This document shows positions 9,149 to 19,453 of a stretch of DNA of 64,000 nucleotides, in pieces. This DNA comes from an uncultured Alphaproteobacteria bacterium (GTDB lineage: Bacteria > Pseudomonadota > Alphaproteobacteria > Rs-D84): positions 501,210-565,209 of the forward strand of contig CANSHD010000001.1 of the NCBI GenBank assembly GCA_947646585.1, given 5' to 3'. Numbering within the stretch: the stretch's first letter is position 1; every line of letters starts with the position of its first letter. A program made the translations under genes and the position numbers. The notes beneath the pieces were generated by a model that had not been told where the DNA came from, did not search any database, and was given only the letters and a program-made list of their open reading frames with translations.

Positions 9149-10478
9149 AGATGATATGAATACCCGGGCCCAGGCACTGGCGGCGCAGTTGGAGCAGATG
9201 CGCACCGATATGTACAAGCTGGTTGATAATGCGATTTTAAATATTGCGCGCACGTGCGCGGGCATGTCGCCGGAAATGTTTGAAGAGGTTATCACGTCCG
9301 TATTCCATCCGCTGGAATCCGCCGCGGCCACCGCTGCGGCGTCGCGGCCGGCCGCGACAAAAAAGCGCCCTGGTCGCAAGGCCATATGGAGCCGCTCGTC
9401 CGATAAAGCCCTGCGCACGGCATATGCCAATCGCCGCAAAAAAGGCCAGGATATAGAGCCGGAGCTGGAGGCGGAATTGATACGTCGTTTCCCGACATAT
9501 GATGCCGCGACGCATACGTTCACAGGTCGCGCTACGCCGCGTCCGTATAAAGACTTAAGCAATAATCAGATAATGGTAAAATATCAGTCCGCACTTATGG
9601 CCGGTACGCCGATTACAGATGCGTTGCATGAGGAGTTAAAGCGTCGCTATCCGACGCGTTATGATGCGCAAAATCGCGTTCTGTCGGACAAGCGCAATGG
9701 TGGTAAACAGAAAAAGCCGTTGCGTGAATTGGCGGATAAGACGTTGAAAATTATGTATTATAATGCGCGCAGTGCGGGCAATATCCCGGCGGAGCTGAAT
9801 AATGAGTTGGCGCGTCGTTTCCCGGCATATGATAAAAAGACACAAACGTTTGTTGATTTGCGTGGCGGATATCGTTTGGCGACCAAAGAGGAGATTGAAG
9901 AAATAGATAAGCGTAACGCGGCCATTGCCGCCGCACGCCGTGCCGAAGAGCGTAAAAAGCAAGAGGCTCAGCGTCGCATCGCCGAAGAGAAACAGGCCGC
10001 GGAAAAACAGGCCGCTCAGACCACAAAGGAACAGCCCGTCGCCGCATCCGTCACGCCGGCCGCGCCACAGGTTGCCGCGCCGTCGGAATTGTTGGTCACG
10101 ACTAAGCGCCTAAGGATATCGCGGGACGGTGTGCATAACGATGTTTTTGTAAACGGCAAATGCATCCTGCATAATCATATAGACACTCGGGTTCAGGTAT
10201 TTTTAAACGGCACCGTTCTGGGGATTTATGGCCGTGTTACGGATATCCCGAACTTCCCGGACAATCCGTCATGGCAGGTCTATGATACGAATATGAAGCG
10301 CCGCACTTTTTCCCAGGTGCACCAGTATACCAGAAAAAGCGTTTATATCAAAAGCATTGCGCCGATTGGCGACAGCCAGCTGTCGCTGGAGGTCAGCAAT
10401 AAAATGCGCGTCATATTGGACGCGCGCCCGGTAACGCAGATATTCAAAATTGTGTCAGAGGACCGGAAACAAAAATAA
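9138..10478 (+). CDS. hypothetical protein with three internal repeats and a coiled coil
   Basis: 446 residues, family not recognised. Residues about 1-75 are helical, ending in an Ala-rich basic linker (KKRPGRK). Three related units of about 45 residues follow, each a short helical pair ending in a shared motif: ELIRRFPTYDAATHTF, ELKRRYPTRYDAQNRV and ELARRFPAYDKKTQTF. Next is a charged coiled coil (about 265-310, Glu/Lys/Ala/Gln) and a proline/alanine linker. The C-terminal domain (about 325-446) is rich in beta strands. It has no signal peptide, so it is likely cytoplasmic, and the basic linker and repeats suggest nucleic-acid or protein binding. It is coupled to the msbA-like gene by an 11-nt overlap. 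Confidence 0.75.
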   Translation: MTNKDDMNTRAQALAAQLEQMRTDMYKLVDNAILNIARTCAGMSPEMFEEVITSVFHPLESAAATAAASRPAATKKRPGRKAIWSRSSDKALRTAYANRRKKGQDIEPELEAELIRRFPTYDAATHTFTGRATPRPYKDLSNNQIMVKYQSALMAGTPITDALHEELKRRYPTRYDAQNRVLSDKRNGGKQKKPLRELADKTLKIMYYNARSAGNIPAELNNELARRFPAYDKKTQTFVDLRGGYRLATKEEIEEIDKRNAAIAAARRAEERKKQEAQRRIAEEKQAAEKQAAQTTKEQPVAASVTPAAPQVAAPSELLVTTKRLRISRDGVHNDVFVNGKCILHNHIDTRVQVFLNGTVLGIYGRVTDIPNFPDNPSWQVYDTNMKRRTFSQVHQYTRKSVYIKSIAPIGDSQLSLEVSNKMRVILDARPVTQIFKIVSEDRKQK

Positions 10479-10480
10479 GA

Positions 10481-10506
10481 AAACGGGGCGCTTGCCCCGT
10501 TTCTTT
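10481..10506 (+). terminator. intrinsic terminator
   Basis: Hairpin AACGGGGC-GCTT-GCCCCGTT with a T-rich tail after the repeat-protein gene. It overlaps the end of the convergent gene. Confidence 0.8.
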
Positions 10507-10759
10507 ATTCCGCGCGTTCGCACCAGAAATCCAGTCCGAACATATATATTTTCAGCATCAAACTTTCCAGTATTCGCACACCGCCGTTTTCATATTTTAT
10601 CCACACTTCTTCCGGCACACCGATTTTCTGGGCCATGCGTGCCTTGGATATCCCCAGCATTGAACGCGCATCACGCAACGTCTTGCATGCGGGGGAATAT
10701 GTTTTTTGTTCGCGTCTGTACATGTCAAGCAGAGCTTTTCTTTTTTGTGACATTACCAT
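10505..10759 (-). CDS. small HTH (XRE-like) regulator
   Basis: 84 residues. The central part (RDARSMLGISKARMAQKIGVPEEVWIKYENG) has the helix-turn-helix pattern of XRE-type regulators: a short N-terminal helix, QKIGV, then recognition helix and YENG. A hydrophobic C-terminal tail follows (LESLMLKIYMFGLDFW). No effector domain is visible. Shine-Dalgarno GGAGG precedes the first ATG. It lies directly downstream of structured RNA copy D and its terminator, so its expression could depend on read-through of that RNA. Confidence 0.65.
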   Translation of the reverse strand: MVMSQKRKALLDMYRREQKTYSPACKTLRDARSMLGISKARMAQKIGVPEEVWIKYENGGVRILESLMLKIYMFGLDFWCERAE

Positions 10760-10781
10760 TTTTTTCCTCCATCGGTTTTAT

Positions 10782-10938
10782 AAAAAAACATACCGCCCGT
10801 GACGAATGGGCGGTTGGAGGTTAGTAACTACTAGAACAATAGTGTTGCTTATTCAATATATTCGCAACCCTCCAACCGGTTGTGGAGTAAAAAGTTCTAA
10901 GAGGTTACTACACCTCGCGCCGGGTGTCACCCGATGCG
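10782..10938 (-). ncRNA. structured RNA family, copy D
   Basis: Read on the minus strand: a hairpin CGGGT/ACCCG, then an outer stem with arms TAGTAAC..TAGAAC and GTTCTA..GTTACTA. Next is the CTCCA..TGGAG hairpin and the stem GTTGC/GCAAC closing the conserved loop GAATATATTGAATAA (10849-10863). The complementary pair GGTTGGAGG (10869-10877) / CCTCCAACC (10812-10820) follows, with the terminator ACCGCCC..GGGCGGT and a U-tract ending near 10782. The stems differ in sequence from copies A-C but keep pairing, which is covariation. It lies upstream of the small HTH gene. Confidence 0.78.
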
Positions 10939-10944
10939 TTATGA

Positions 10945-10972
10945 ATTATATCAGAAAAATTGTTATTTGCAA
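10945..10972 (-). promoter_or_regulatory. promoter of structured RNA copy D
   Basis: On the minus strand TTGCAA, a 16-nt spacer, TATAAT, about 7-8 nt before the first RNA hairpin. The same -35 is used by copies B and C. Confidence 0.75.
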
Positions 10973-10978
10973 ATATTT

Positions 10979-11105
10979 ACTGGATTGCCGCGGGGCTGCT
11001 CCCCTCGCAATTACAGTAGTGCCTGGAACCATTGTCACCGCGAGCGTCATCGGGCCCCGCGCGAATTTATTCGCGTGGGTGATAAGCGTGGCGGTCCAGT
11101 CATTT
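10979..11105. repeat. degenerate long palindromic repeat (ctggattgcc family)
   Basis: The ends are ACTGGATTGCC and GGCGGTCCAGT, and the interior contains several hairpins. It is related to the better-preserved copies at 43356-43482 and 44341-44438, whose ends are CTGGATTGCC and GGCAATC(C/T)GG/CCAGT. Non-coding. Similar palindromes beginning or ending with GGCAATCCAG occur in many bacterial genomes as REP/MITE-like elements. Confidence 0.65.
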
Positions 11106-11108
11106 TAA

Positions 11109-11142
11109 TAAAAAATCCCGCCGTATGGCGGGATTTTTATTC
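11109..11142. terminator. bidirectional intrinsic terminator (clpB side)
   Basis: AAAAATCCCGCC-GTAT-GGCGGGATTTTT, with A-tract and T-tract on both sides. It ends the clpB transcript. Confidence 0.85.
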
Positions 11143-11155
11143 TACCGGTGTGTTT

Positions 11156-13213
<2,058 letters not shown>

Positions 13214-13245
13214 ATTAAATCCTCCTGTTTGTTATTGTTAACAGA

Positions 13246-13274
13246 TATATAGTGGCAGTTTTTTTTATTTCAAG
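13246..13274 (-). promoter_or_regulatory. heat-shock (RpoH/sigma-32 type) promoter of clpB
   Basis: On the minus strand CTTGAA is followed, with alphaproteobacterial spacing (CTTG-N17), by ACTATAT, which matches the alphaproteobacterial consensus CYTATNT at six of seven positions. This fits a heat-shock chaperone gene. Confidence 0.6.
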
Positions 13275-13327
13275 TTATAGGAAACATCGCCCGTCGCACA
13301 TTCAAAATAAATATATGAAAACATTAC

Positions 13328-13356
13328 TTGACTTTTTTTGTTTTTTGTTATAAATT
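13328..13356 (+). promoter_or_regulatory. promoter of rpmB
   Basis: TTGACT, a 17-nt T-rich spacer, TAAATT. It lies 28 nt before the rpmB ATG. Confidence 0.6.
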
Positions 13357-13383
13357 GTGCCCCAGTTATCAAAGGATTATATT

Positions 13384-13752
13384 ATGCCACGTGTATGTAA
13401 AGTTACTGGTAAGAAAACAGAAGTCGGGATGAACGTTTCCCATTCTATGCGCCATACAAAGCGCACATTCTTGCCGAACCTGCAAAAATTAAAGTTCCAT
13501 AGCGATATTTTGAACCGTGACTTTTCGTTGCGTATTTCGACGGCGGGCTTGCGCACGCTGACCAAGCACGGCGGTCTGGACGGTTACGTAATGGCAAAGC
13601 CGGTATCGCGTTTGACCGAAGAAATGGCTGCGATTAAGAAAGCCATTGAAAAGAAAGTGGGTAAGCCGGAGGCTCCTGCGAAAAAGCCGGTGCACAAGCC
13701 TGCGCGCAGTGCCCGCTTGGTCAAAAAGGTTGAAGCAAAGAAAGCTGCATAA
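13384..13752 (+). CDS. rpmB: 50S ribosomal protein L28
   Basis: 122 residues starting MPRVCKVTGKKTEVGMNVSHS. The core SHSMRHTKRTFLPNLQ and the LRISTAGLRTLTKHGGLDGY segment are typical. About 40 extra C-terminal residues (Lys/Ala/Pro: APAKKPVHKPARSAR) form a basic tail seen in some alphaproteobacteria. The ATG at 13384 follows an AAAGGA Shine-Dalgarno; the longer frame reads through it. It is divergent from clpB. Confidence 0.95.
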   Translation: MPRVCKVTGKKTEVGMNVSHSMRHTKRTFLPNLQKLKFHSDILNRDFSLRISTAGLRTLTKHGGLDGYVMAKPVSRLTEEMAAIKKAIEKKVGKPEAPAKKPVHKPARSARLVKKVEAKKAA

Positions 13753-13769
13753 GTTTTCTTGCGTCTTCT

Positions 13770-13854
13770 GGCCCCGTGGCGGAATTGGTAGACGCGCTTG
13801 ACTCAAAATCAAGTTCTGCAAGGAGTGTCGGTTCGAGTCCGACCAGGGCCACCA
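13770..13854 (+). tRNA. tRNA-Leu (anticodon CAA)
   Basis: Acceptor GGCCCCG/CAGGGCC, anticodon stem CTTGA/TCAAG with loop CTCAAAA, the long variable arm of a class II tRNA, T-loop TTCGAGT and an encoded CCA. Confidence 0.95.
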
Positions 13855-13862
13855 GAAATAAA

Positions 13863-13892
13863 AAATACCCCGCAAGTGCGGGGTATTTTTTA
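13863..13892 (+). terminator. intrinsic terminator after tRNA-Leu
   Basis: AATACCCCGC-AAGT-GCGGGGTATTTTTT. It separates the tRNA from the silent cassette, so the cassette is not obviously transcribed. Confidence 0.85.
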
Positions 13893-13919
13893 TTTTGTGT
13901 GTGCCCCGGACGCGACACA

Positions 13920-14330
13920 GAATTAACGTCCTCGACAGGTAAACCAGCATCTAACACGACGAAGATGATAGAATACCTACGTAATAAGATAGGTTACGTA
14001 GAGGACGGCAAGAACTACGGCATGTGCGTAAGCGTACTGAACAAGTGTCAGGACCTGACCTATACAGGGAAGAACAACAACAAGTCGTTTGATTTTGACA
14101 ACGATGTAATAAAGCAGTATCTGCAGCGCACAATGATACAGATAAAGGCGCAGCAGGACACTGTATTGGCGGAATACGCGGACAGCTGTATCTCGGATGT
14201 AGCGTCATGTTTGTCGCAGAACAACTATAATTACAGCGGTTTGAGCAGCAGCACCTCCGGCACGACATATTCGGATGCGGCCATCAACGCCTGTATGTCC
14301 ATTATCAAAACTTGTAAAAGTGCCACGACA
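13920..14330 (+). repeat. 411-bp inverted repeat, left arm
   Basis: Appears identical, in inverted orientation, to 15254-15664: the sense and antisense frames give the same peptides throughout. Identity begins at GAATTAACGTCC and ends at GCCACGACA. This arm encodes a copy of residues about 538-674 of the surface protein at 14912-17275. Confidence 0.93.
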
Positions 14331-14798
14331 TATTCCATGCAGGATACGGACGTTTATACATGGTTGGACGTGGCGTTGGGAACCGCATACGCATGCCGTA
14401 GCGCCGGCGGAACAATGGAGTCTGGCGGTAAATGTAAAATCGAGCTGGGAGGTATCGATTATTACGCCGATATGGGCACGGGCGTTATGCAGACACTGGC
14501 GGATGCAAAGTATTCAAATGTGTCCGCAACGGATTGCAACAGCAAATTGACGACGCTTGCAACCGTGGCGAATGATTTGTGTGTGCTGAAATACCATATA
14601 AATTCGAATACAAAATCCAGGACGCCCATTGTGTTGGATATTTCCGGCGCCAACAGAACATTCACGCCCAGTCCGTCATCGTTAAGCGGGGTGCTGATTG
14701 GGCCGTCCACCGTCACAAAAAAGGACTGTGAGACGGCCGCCGATAAATATCCGGGTCTGTCCTGGGAAACAAGCATCGGCAGATGCGTATATAAATAA
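13920..14798 (+). pseudogene. silent alternative 3' cassette of the surface-protein gene
   Basis: An open frame without its own start region. It begins with the 411-bp repeat (ELTSSTGKPASNTTK..) and continues in frame into a 155-residue tail absent from the expressed gene (YSMQDTDVYTWLDVALG.. to LSWETSIGRCVYK). The frame can be extended back only into tRNA-Leu, and a terminator lies just upstream, so it looks unexpressed. Inversion of 14331-15253 would join this tail to the expressed gene in the correct frame, giving a protein of about 829 residues. Confidence 0.85.
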
Positions 14799-14860
14799 GA
14801 TGTCTATGGCGTTTGGGAATTGGACAAAATCATAGTTGACAAATGTATATGTCGAAACAA

Positions 14861-14893
14861 AAAAATCCGACGACAGCCGGATTTTTTTGTTAA
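14861..14893. terminator. symmetrical terminator inside the invertible segment
   Basis: AAAAAAATCCG-ACGACAG-CCGGATTTTTTT, with a U-tract on either strand. Lying between the two tails, it could terminate the surface-protein transcript in either orientation of the switch. Confidence 0.8.
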
Positions 14894-14911
14894 TCACTTT
14901 TGTTATTTTTA

Positions 14912-17275
14912 CTAATTGGACGAACTTACCAGCTGACATGTTGTTGTGCCGCAGGTTTTTGTAAAGCCCGCCGCGGTCAGCTGTGACTCCGTCAATGTGT
15001 CTGCAAAATTCTTTGACACGTTTATCGTTGATGCATTCTTAGACACCAACAGGTTGTCGCCCAGTTTTGCATATGCGTTGTCGCCCGCCAGTACTCTTTG
15101 TGACGTTTCAAGAATCGCCGGATTACCGGAAACGTCCCATGCCTCTGTACGTGTGATGTTGTATGTTTGACCGTTGATAGCAACAGATTTGACCGTGTTC
15201 AGATTCAAAGCCTTGTTCAGCCAGTCTTTAACCGTGGACGCCTGGTCGTCGGGTGTCGTGGCACTTTTACAAGTTTTGATAATGGACATACAGGCGTTGA
15301 TGGCCGCATCCGAATATGTCGTGCCGGAGGTGCTGCTGCTCAAACCGCTGTAATTATAGTTGTTCTGCGACAAACATGACGCTACATCCGAGATACAGCT
15401 GTCCGCGTATTCCGCCAATACAGTGTCCTGCTGCGCCTTTATCTGTATCATTGTGCGCTGCAGATACTGCTTTATTACATCGTTGTCAAAATCAAACGAC
15501 TTGTTGTTGTTCTTCCCTGTATAGGTCAGGTCCTGACACTTGTTCAGTACGCTTACGCACATGCCGTAGTTCTTGCCGTCCTCTACGTAACCTATCTTAT
15601 TACGTAGGTATTCTATCATCTTCGTCGTGTTAGATGCTGGTTTACCTGTCGAGGACGTTAATTCACTGTCAATATACTCGCCGACACTGCCGGTGTTATA
15701 CCATGCGTTCTTTTGGGTGTCCCCCGCGGTGTAATCCCATACGCTGTACAATGTGTTGGATGCGGCCGCATTGCCGGTGTAATTGCCGCCGGATACGCCG
15801 GGGGTGCTTCCCGTTACGACTTCGCCGTTAACAATCCATTTGCCGGTCGGGTCCAGACAGTTTTCATAATCGCTGCCGCAGACGTATTCATCCTGCATAC
15901 ATGTATCCAGTGCGTTTATACAGCCGCGCAGGTCGTACGCATTTTTCTGCTGGGCAACCATCAGACGCGCTTTCTGCAGAACGCTTTTTGCATTGCGCAC
16001 GGTTGACGCCATCTGGCTGTTGGTGTCGGTTAAGCTGCGCTCGTACTGTATGCACTGCTTGTCTATCTCCAAATCGTATGCGTTTGTAATCAGCGATATG
16101 TCAACGCCCTGGGCCGAACATGTGTTCAGTACGGACGCCTTGCAGCGGGCCGTCGCCGTTTTATACAGCTGTTCGCCGCGCTGGTTGCTGATGCTGGATG
16201 TGTTGGCGGTATTGCCAAACATGGATGACAAATCAAATCCCGTGCTGGAAATCGTAAAGTCAAGCAGACCTGACAAATCCAGGCTCAATCCCGTGTCGGT
16301 CGTGGTGGCCGTGCCGCTTTTTACATCGACAATCATGCCCTTTATCTTGTCCAGATCATTTTTCAGCTGCGTATTGTCGGATGTGTTCTGCATCTTTAAT
16401 TCCGCCTCTGTCTGAGTGAACAGGGTTTCGATTTCGTCACTGGTCAGGCCTATATATTGAATCTTTTGTGCGACGTCCTGTAACTCCTCTGTCGCTTTTT
16501 CCAGCGCTTCTTCTGTCGCGGCATAGTTTTTAAGATTTACACTGCAGCTGCAGCGGCCCTGATTGTCATCCAGAACGTTGCAGAAATTATCCATGCACTG
16601 TGTGTACTGCGCCTTGCAGAAATCTGTTATTTGGGCCAGTTCGTCCATATCGGTTGTCGTCGCGGCCGCACTGGTCGTCGTGGCGGATGTTGTTTCCGTA
16701 CCCGTGCCCGCCATGCGGATTGTGGGAACGCGACTGGTCACGCCGGTTGTGCGAACGCCGACGCGTCCGGTATACAGCGGCTTGTTAACCGTGTCTGTCT
16801 GAACAATCGAAGAATTAGTTGCGGCGCGCGCCGTTGTCGCGCCCGTTGTTGTCGTGCGGCGCGGTGTCACCGTCGTTGCGGCGCCAGATTGTGTGGATGC
16901 CGCGCGCGATACGGTCGCGCGTGCGGTTGCCGCACGCGATGCCGTGGATGTCGTCGTACGTGCCGCCGATGCGTTTCGTGTGGTGGTTCCGCGTGATGTG
17001 ACCGCGCGTGTCGGCGCCACGGATTGTGCGCCCGATGACGCCACCGCACGTGATGCGGTGCGGCCCGTCGTATTGCGCCCCGTTGCCGTTGTGGGTACGG
17101 TCTGCTTCACCGCCGGCTGAGTGGCGGTATTTTCTTCGGCCGTCGCACCGTCGTCTTCGGCGACGTCCAATTCCATATCGGAATATTCTATTACGTCGTC
17201 GTAATAAATCGGCGCAACCTCGGCAAAAGCTGGCAAAACCAGCAATCCACTAAGCACGGCAATCAGTCTTTTCAT
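14912..17275 (-). CDS. large secreted Cys-containing surface protein with switchable C-terminal tail
   Basis: 787 residues: signal peptide (LPAFAEV), then a long Thr/Ala/Arg low-complexity region (about 55-205). A Cys-containing helical region follows (FCKAQYTQCMDNFCNVLDD, then CSCSVNL; about 215-245), with several further Cys-rich helical segments (CKASVLNTCSAQ, CINALDTCMQDEYVC). No family name is known to me; similar Cys-rich exported proteins occur in gut alphaproteobacterial genomes. The C-terminal 113 residues (from PDDQASTVKDWLN) start exactly at the edge of the 411-bp inverted repeat, and an alternative tail lies beyond it. It is probably an envelope or surface antigen with disulfides. 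It is monocistronic. Confidence 0.75.
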   Translation of the reverse strand: MKRLIAVLSGLLVLPAFAEVAPIYYDDVIEYSDMELDVAEDDGATAEENTATQPAVKQTVPTTATGRNTTGRTASRAVASSGAQSVAPTRAVTSRGTTTRNASAARTTTSTASRAATARATVSRAASTQSGAATTVTPRRTTTTGATTARAATNSSIVQTDTVNKPLYTGRVGVRTTGVTSRVPTIRMAGTGTETTSATTTSAAATTTDMDELAQITDFCKAQYTQCMDNFCNVLDDNQGRCSCSVNLKNYAATEEALEKATEELQDVAQKIQYIGLTSDEIETLFTQTEAELKMQNTSDNTQLKNDLDKIKGMIVDVKSGTATTTDTGLSLDLSGLLDFTISSTGFDLSSMFGNTANTSSISNQRGEQLYKTATARCKASVLNTCSAQGVDISLITNAYDLEIDKQCIQYERSLTDTNSQMASTVRNAKSVLQKARLMVAQQKNAYDLRGCINALDTCMQDEYVCGSDYENCLDPTGKWIVNGEVVTGSTPGVSGGNYTGNAAASNTLYSVWDYTAGDTQKNAWYNTGSVGEYIDSELTSSTGKPASNTTKMIEYLRNKIGYVEDGKNYGMCVSVLNKCQDLTYTGKNNNKSFDFDNDVIKQYLQRTMIQIKAQQDTVLAEYADSCISDVASCLSQNNYNYSGLSSSTSGTTYSDAAINACMSIIKTCKSATTPDDQASTVKDWLNKALNLNTVKSVAINGQTYNITRTEAWDVSGNPAILETSQRVLAGDNAYAKLGDNLLVSKNASTINVSKNFADTLTESQLTAAGFTKTCGTTTCQLVSSSN
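15254..15664 (-). repeat. 411-bp inverted repeat, right arm (inside the expressed gene)
   Basis: Inverted partner of 13920-14330. The 923 bp between the arms (14331-15253) hold the two alternative tails in opposite orientation and a symmetrical terminator. Confidence 0.93.
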
Positions 17276-17395
17276 GCGAAATCTTCCCTTCTATTACGTT
17301 TAATTTTATCATAACCGCCGCTGGCATGCAAACGAAAAAAGCGAATTTGTCTTGTAAAATATAGGGATTACAATTATAATCACGCACAAAAGGAT

Positions 17396-18988
17396 TTGGA
17401 GTTGGGATTATTAAAAAAAGTTTCAATGTTTGTTTTTGCGTTGCCTCTGGTCGGGTGCACGACTGTGCCGACGTCAACGCATGATAGCCGCCTGGCGGAC
17501 TATACGCCGAAAATCACGGCGGCGGATTTTGATTACAACCCGATGGAGACGCCGATTGCGCAATGCTATGCGGATGAATTGTCTGCGCAAAGCGGGGCCA
17601 GTGGCGCCACGCTGATAGAAGACGGCCTGTCCGCGTTCGTAATCCGTGCGGCGTTTGCGCGCATGGCGACCAAGACCATCGATTTGCAGACATACATTTA
17701 CAGCAATGACTTTTCGTCCAAGGTTCTGATTGGCGAGCTGATGCATGCGGCCGACCGCGGCGTCAAAGTGCGTATTTTGTTGGATGATTACGGCACAAAA
17801 TCCGACATTGTCGACGTAATGCTGTTAAACCAGCACCCGAATATAGAGGTCAAGGTTTTCAATACGGTATCAAATCGTGCGCGATTCCTGTATTATCCCC
17901 AATTTTTGATGGATTTTAACCGCTTGAATTCGCGCATGCATAACAAGCTGTTTATTGTTGATAACATTGCCTATATCACCGGCGGTCGCAACGTCGGCAG
18001 TAATTATTTTTACCCGGAAACGGCATCAAACTTTTCAGACACCGACGTTTTGTTCATCGGTGACATGACGCGCTATGCCACAACCAGTTTTAATGAATAC
18101 TGGGACCATCACCTGTCGATTCCGGCATCCGTATTCCCAAAGGCAAAGTCTAAAAAGGCGATGCATCGTCTGGAAAAGAATTTGGCGGAATACAGTGAAA
18201 AAAGCGCCAATGCGGTCAAAAATTACAATTCGATAATCAACATGGTCATGCGCGAGTATAAGTCGAAAAAATTTGACTTTGCGTGGGGGCGTGGGAAATT
18301 CCTGGCCGACCCGCCGGAAAAGGTGGAAATGACCATGCGTGAAAAAGAGGCCTATCGCGGCGAGATAATATCGGAGCTGCAGCGTCTGTGGAACCAGACC
18401 CGTCGCGAGGTGTATTTGTCTGCGGCATATTTTGTCCCGGGCCAGGGCGGTCTGGAGCATATGTTGCGCGAAGAAAATTCCGGCGTTCACTTAACCATCG
18501 TGACAAATTCACTGGCATCGACCAACGCGCCGACGGTATATGCGAAATGGGAAAAATATCGCAAAAGCCTGATTGAATCCGGCGCGGACGTGTATGAATT
18601 TATGTTAAGTGCGGAAAACCTGCGCGGTAAAGAGCATGACCGCGAGCGGAAACAGTCCAGTTTCTCGGTCCTGCACAGCAAGACGATTGTGTTTGACGAT
18701 GACATATCATGGATTGGCAGCTTTAATCTGGACCCGCGCAGCGCGTATTTCAATACTGAAAACGTGGCGATTTTTGAAAGTCGGGAATTTGCGCAAAAGC
18801 TGCGTGACATGATAATCGGCGATACCGTGACGTCTTGGCACGTGACGCTGCAGGACGGCAGCCCGCGCTGGACCGGTTGGCGAACGGGCGATGCCGCACC
18901 AAAGACATATCGCCGCAGTCCGGATACCAGCGTATTTCGTCGAATCTGGAAAAATATATGCGGATTGGTTCCGGAAAAGTTCGTTTAA
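17396..18988 (+). CDS. phospholipase D-family lipoprotein (cardiolipin synthase ClsC-like)
   Basis: 530 residues with a lipoprotein signal (FALPLVGC-TT). Two HKD active-site motifs are present: HNKLFIVDNIAYITGGRNVGSN (about residues 182-203) and HSKTIVFDDDISWIGSFNLDPRS (about 424-446). The two-HKD architecture with a lipobox resembles YmdC/ClsC-type enzymes that join phosphatidyl groups to make cardiolipin, but a phospholipase role is equally possible. The best start is the TTG at 17396 behind AAAGGA. An ATG at 17426 would also keep the signal peptide. It is divergent from the surface-protein gene. Confidence 0.85.
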   Translation: MELGLLKKVSMFVFALPLVGCTTVPTSTHDSRLADYTPKITAADFDYNPMETPIAQCYADELSAQSGASGATLIEDGLSAFVIRAAFARMATKTIDLQTYIYSNDFSSKVLIGELMHAADRGVKVRILLDDYGTKSDIVDVMLLNQHPNIEVKVFNTVSNRARFLYYPQFLMDFNRLNSRMHNKLFIVDNIAYITGGRNVGSNYFYPETASNFSDTDVLFIGDMTRYATTSFNEYWDHHLSIPASVFPKAKSKKAMHRLEKNLAEYSEKSANAVKNYNSIINMVMREYKSKKFDFAWGRGKFLADPPEKVEMTMREKEAYRGEIISELQRLWNQTRREVYLSAAYFVPGQGGLEHMLREENSGVHLTIVTNSLASTNAPTVYAKWEKYRKSLIESGADVYEFMLSAENLRGKEHDRERKQSSFSVLHSKTIVFDDDISWIGSFNLDPRSAYFNTENVAIFESREFAQKLRDMIIGDTVTSWHVTLQDGSPRWTGWRTGDAAPKTYRRSPDTSVFRRIWKNICGLVPEKFV

Positions 18989-18989
18989 T

Positions 18990-19019
18990 AAAAAAAGCGC
19001 GCCGATTTGGCGCGCTTTT
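18990..19019 (+). terminator. intrinsic terminator
   Basis: AAAGCGCGCC-GATTT-GGCGCGCTTTTTT after the phospholipase D-family gene. Its T-tract abuts the convergent gene end. Confidence 0.85.
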
Positions 19020-19348
19020 TAATTGTGCGTGATAATGTGTAAAATAATGCTGATTATAAACAAGACGGTTATCACGCCCAGAATGATTTTCTGTTTGCGG
19101 TGCGAATGACCGCCGTGACATTGGTCGCACCGGCAACCGCAGTCACGCAGCACCATATACCACGACAGGGCCAGCATCGCCCCCGATATAACGAAAATCC
19201 AAGGCTCCATATAATGCGGAATAATATGAAAATGTGCCGCGTCCGGTGCAATCAGACCGATAACGGACAACGCAATCGGCAGGCCGCAGCAAAATACGTG
19301 TGGCAACAATGTTGCGATTAAACTGATTTTGACGGCTTTATTTTTCAT
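19019..19348 (-). CDS. small Cys/His-rich membrane protein (MerC/MerT-like)
   Basis: 109 residues starting MKNKAVKISLIATLLPH behind AAGGAC. Three transmembrane helices are predicted by eye. A CCG motif in the first helix (VFCCGLPIALSV) and a soluble metal-ligand cluster CGCRCDQCHGGHSH between helices 2 and 3 suggest a heavy-metal transport or binding role, as in the MerC/MerT superfamily. No mer genes are nearby, so the metal is unknown. Confidence 0.6.
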   Translation of the reverse strand: MKNKAVKISLIATLLPHVFCCGLPIALSVIGLIAPDAAHFHIIPHYMEPWIFVISGAMLALSWYMVLRDCGCRCDQCHGGHSHRKQKIILGVITVLFIISIILHIITHN

Positions 19349-19417
19349 AATTTGTCCTTGTTTTGCCCAAGATTTTACACAAAAAAAATCGAATGACAAT
19401 AAGAATGTAAAAAATAA

Positions 19418-19446
19418 TTGACATTTTTTGATTTTGTGCAAATATT
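19418..19446 (+). promoter_or_regulatory. promoter of the 19454 gene
   Basis: TTGACA, 17-nt spacer, AATATT. Transcription would start almost at the ATG, implying a very short or absent leader. Confidence 0.5.
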
Positions 19447-19453
19447 TCGCGAC

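Noticed and set aside
13776..14798. A 340-residue plus-strand gene beginning inside tRNA-Leu
   Set aside because: Its first 40 codons read through the tRNA and its terminator. Only the portion from 13920 resembles a protein, and it is a duplicate lacking a start region, so I list it as a silent cassette.
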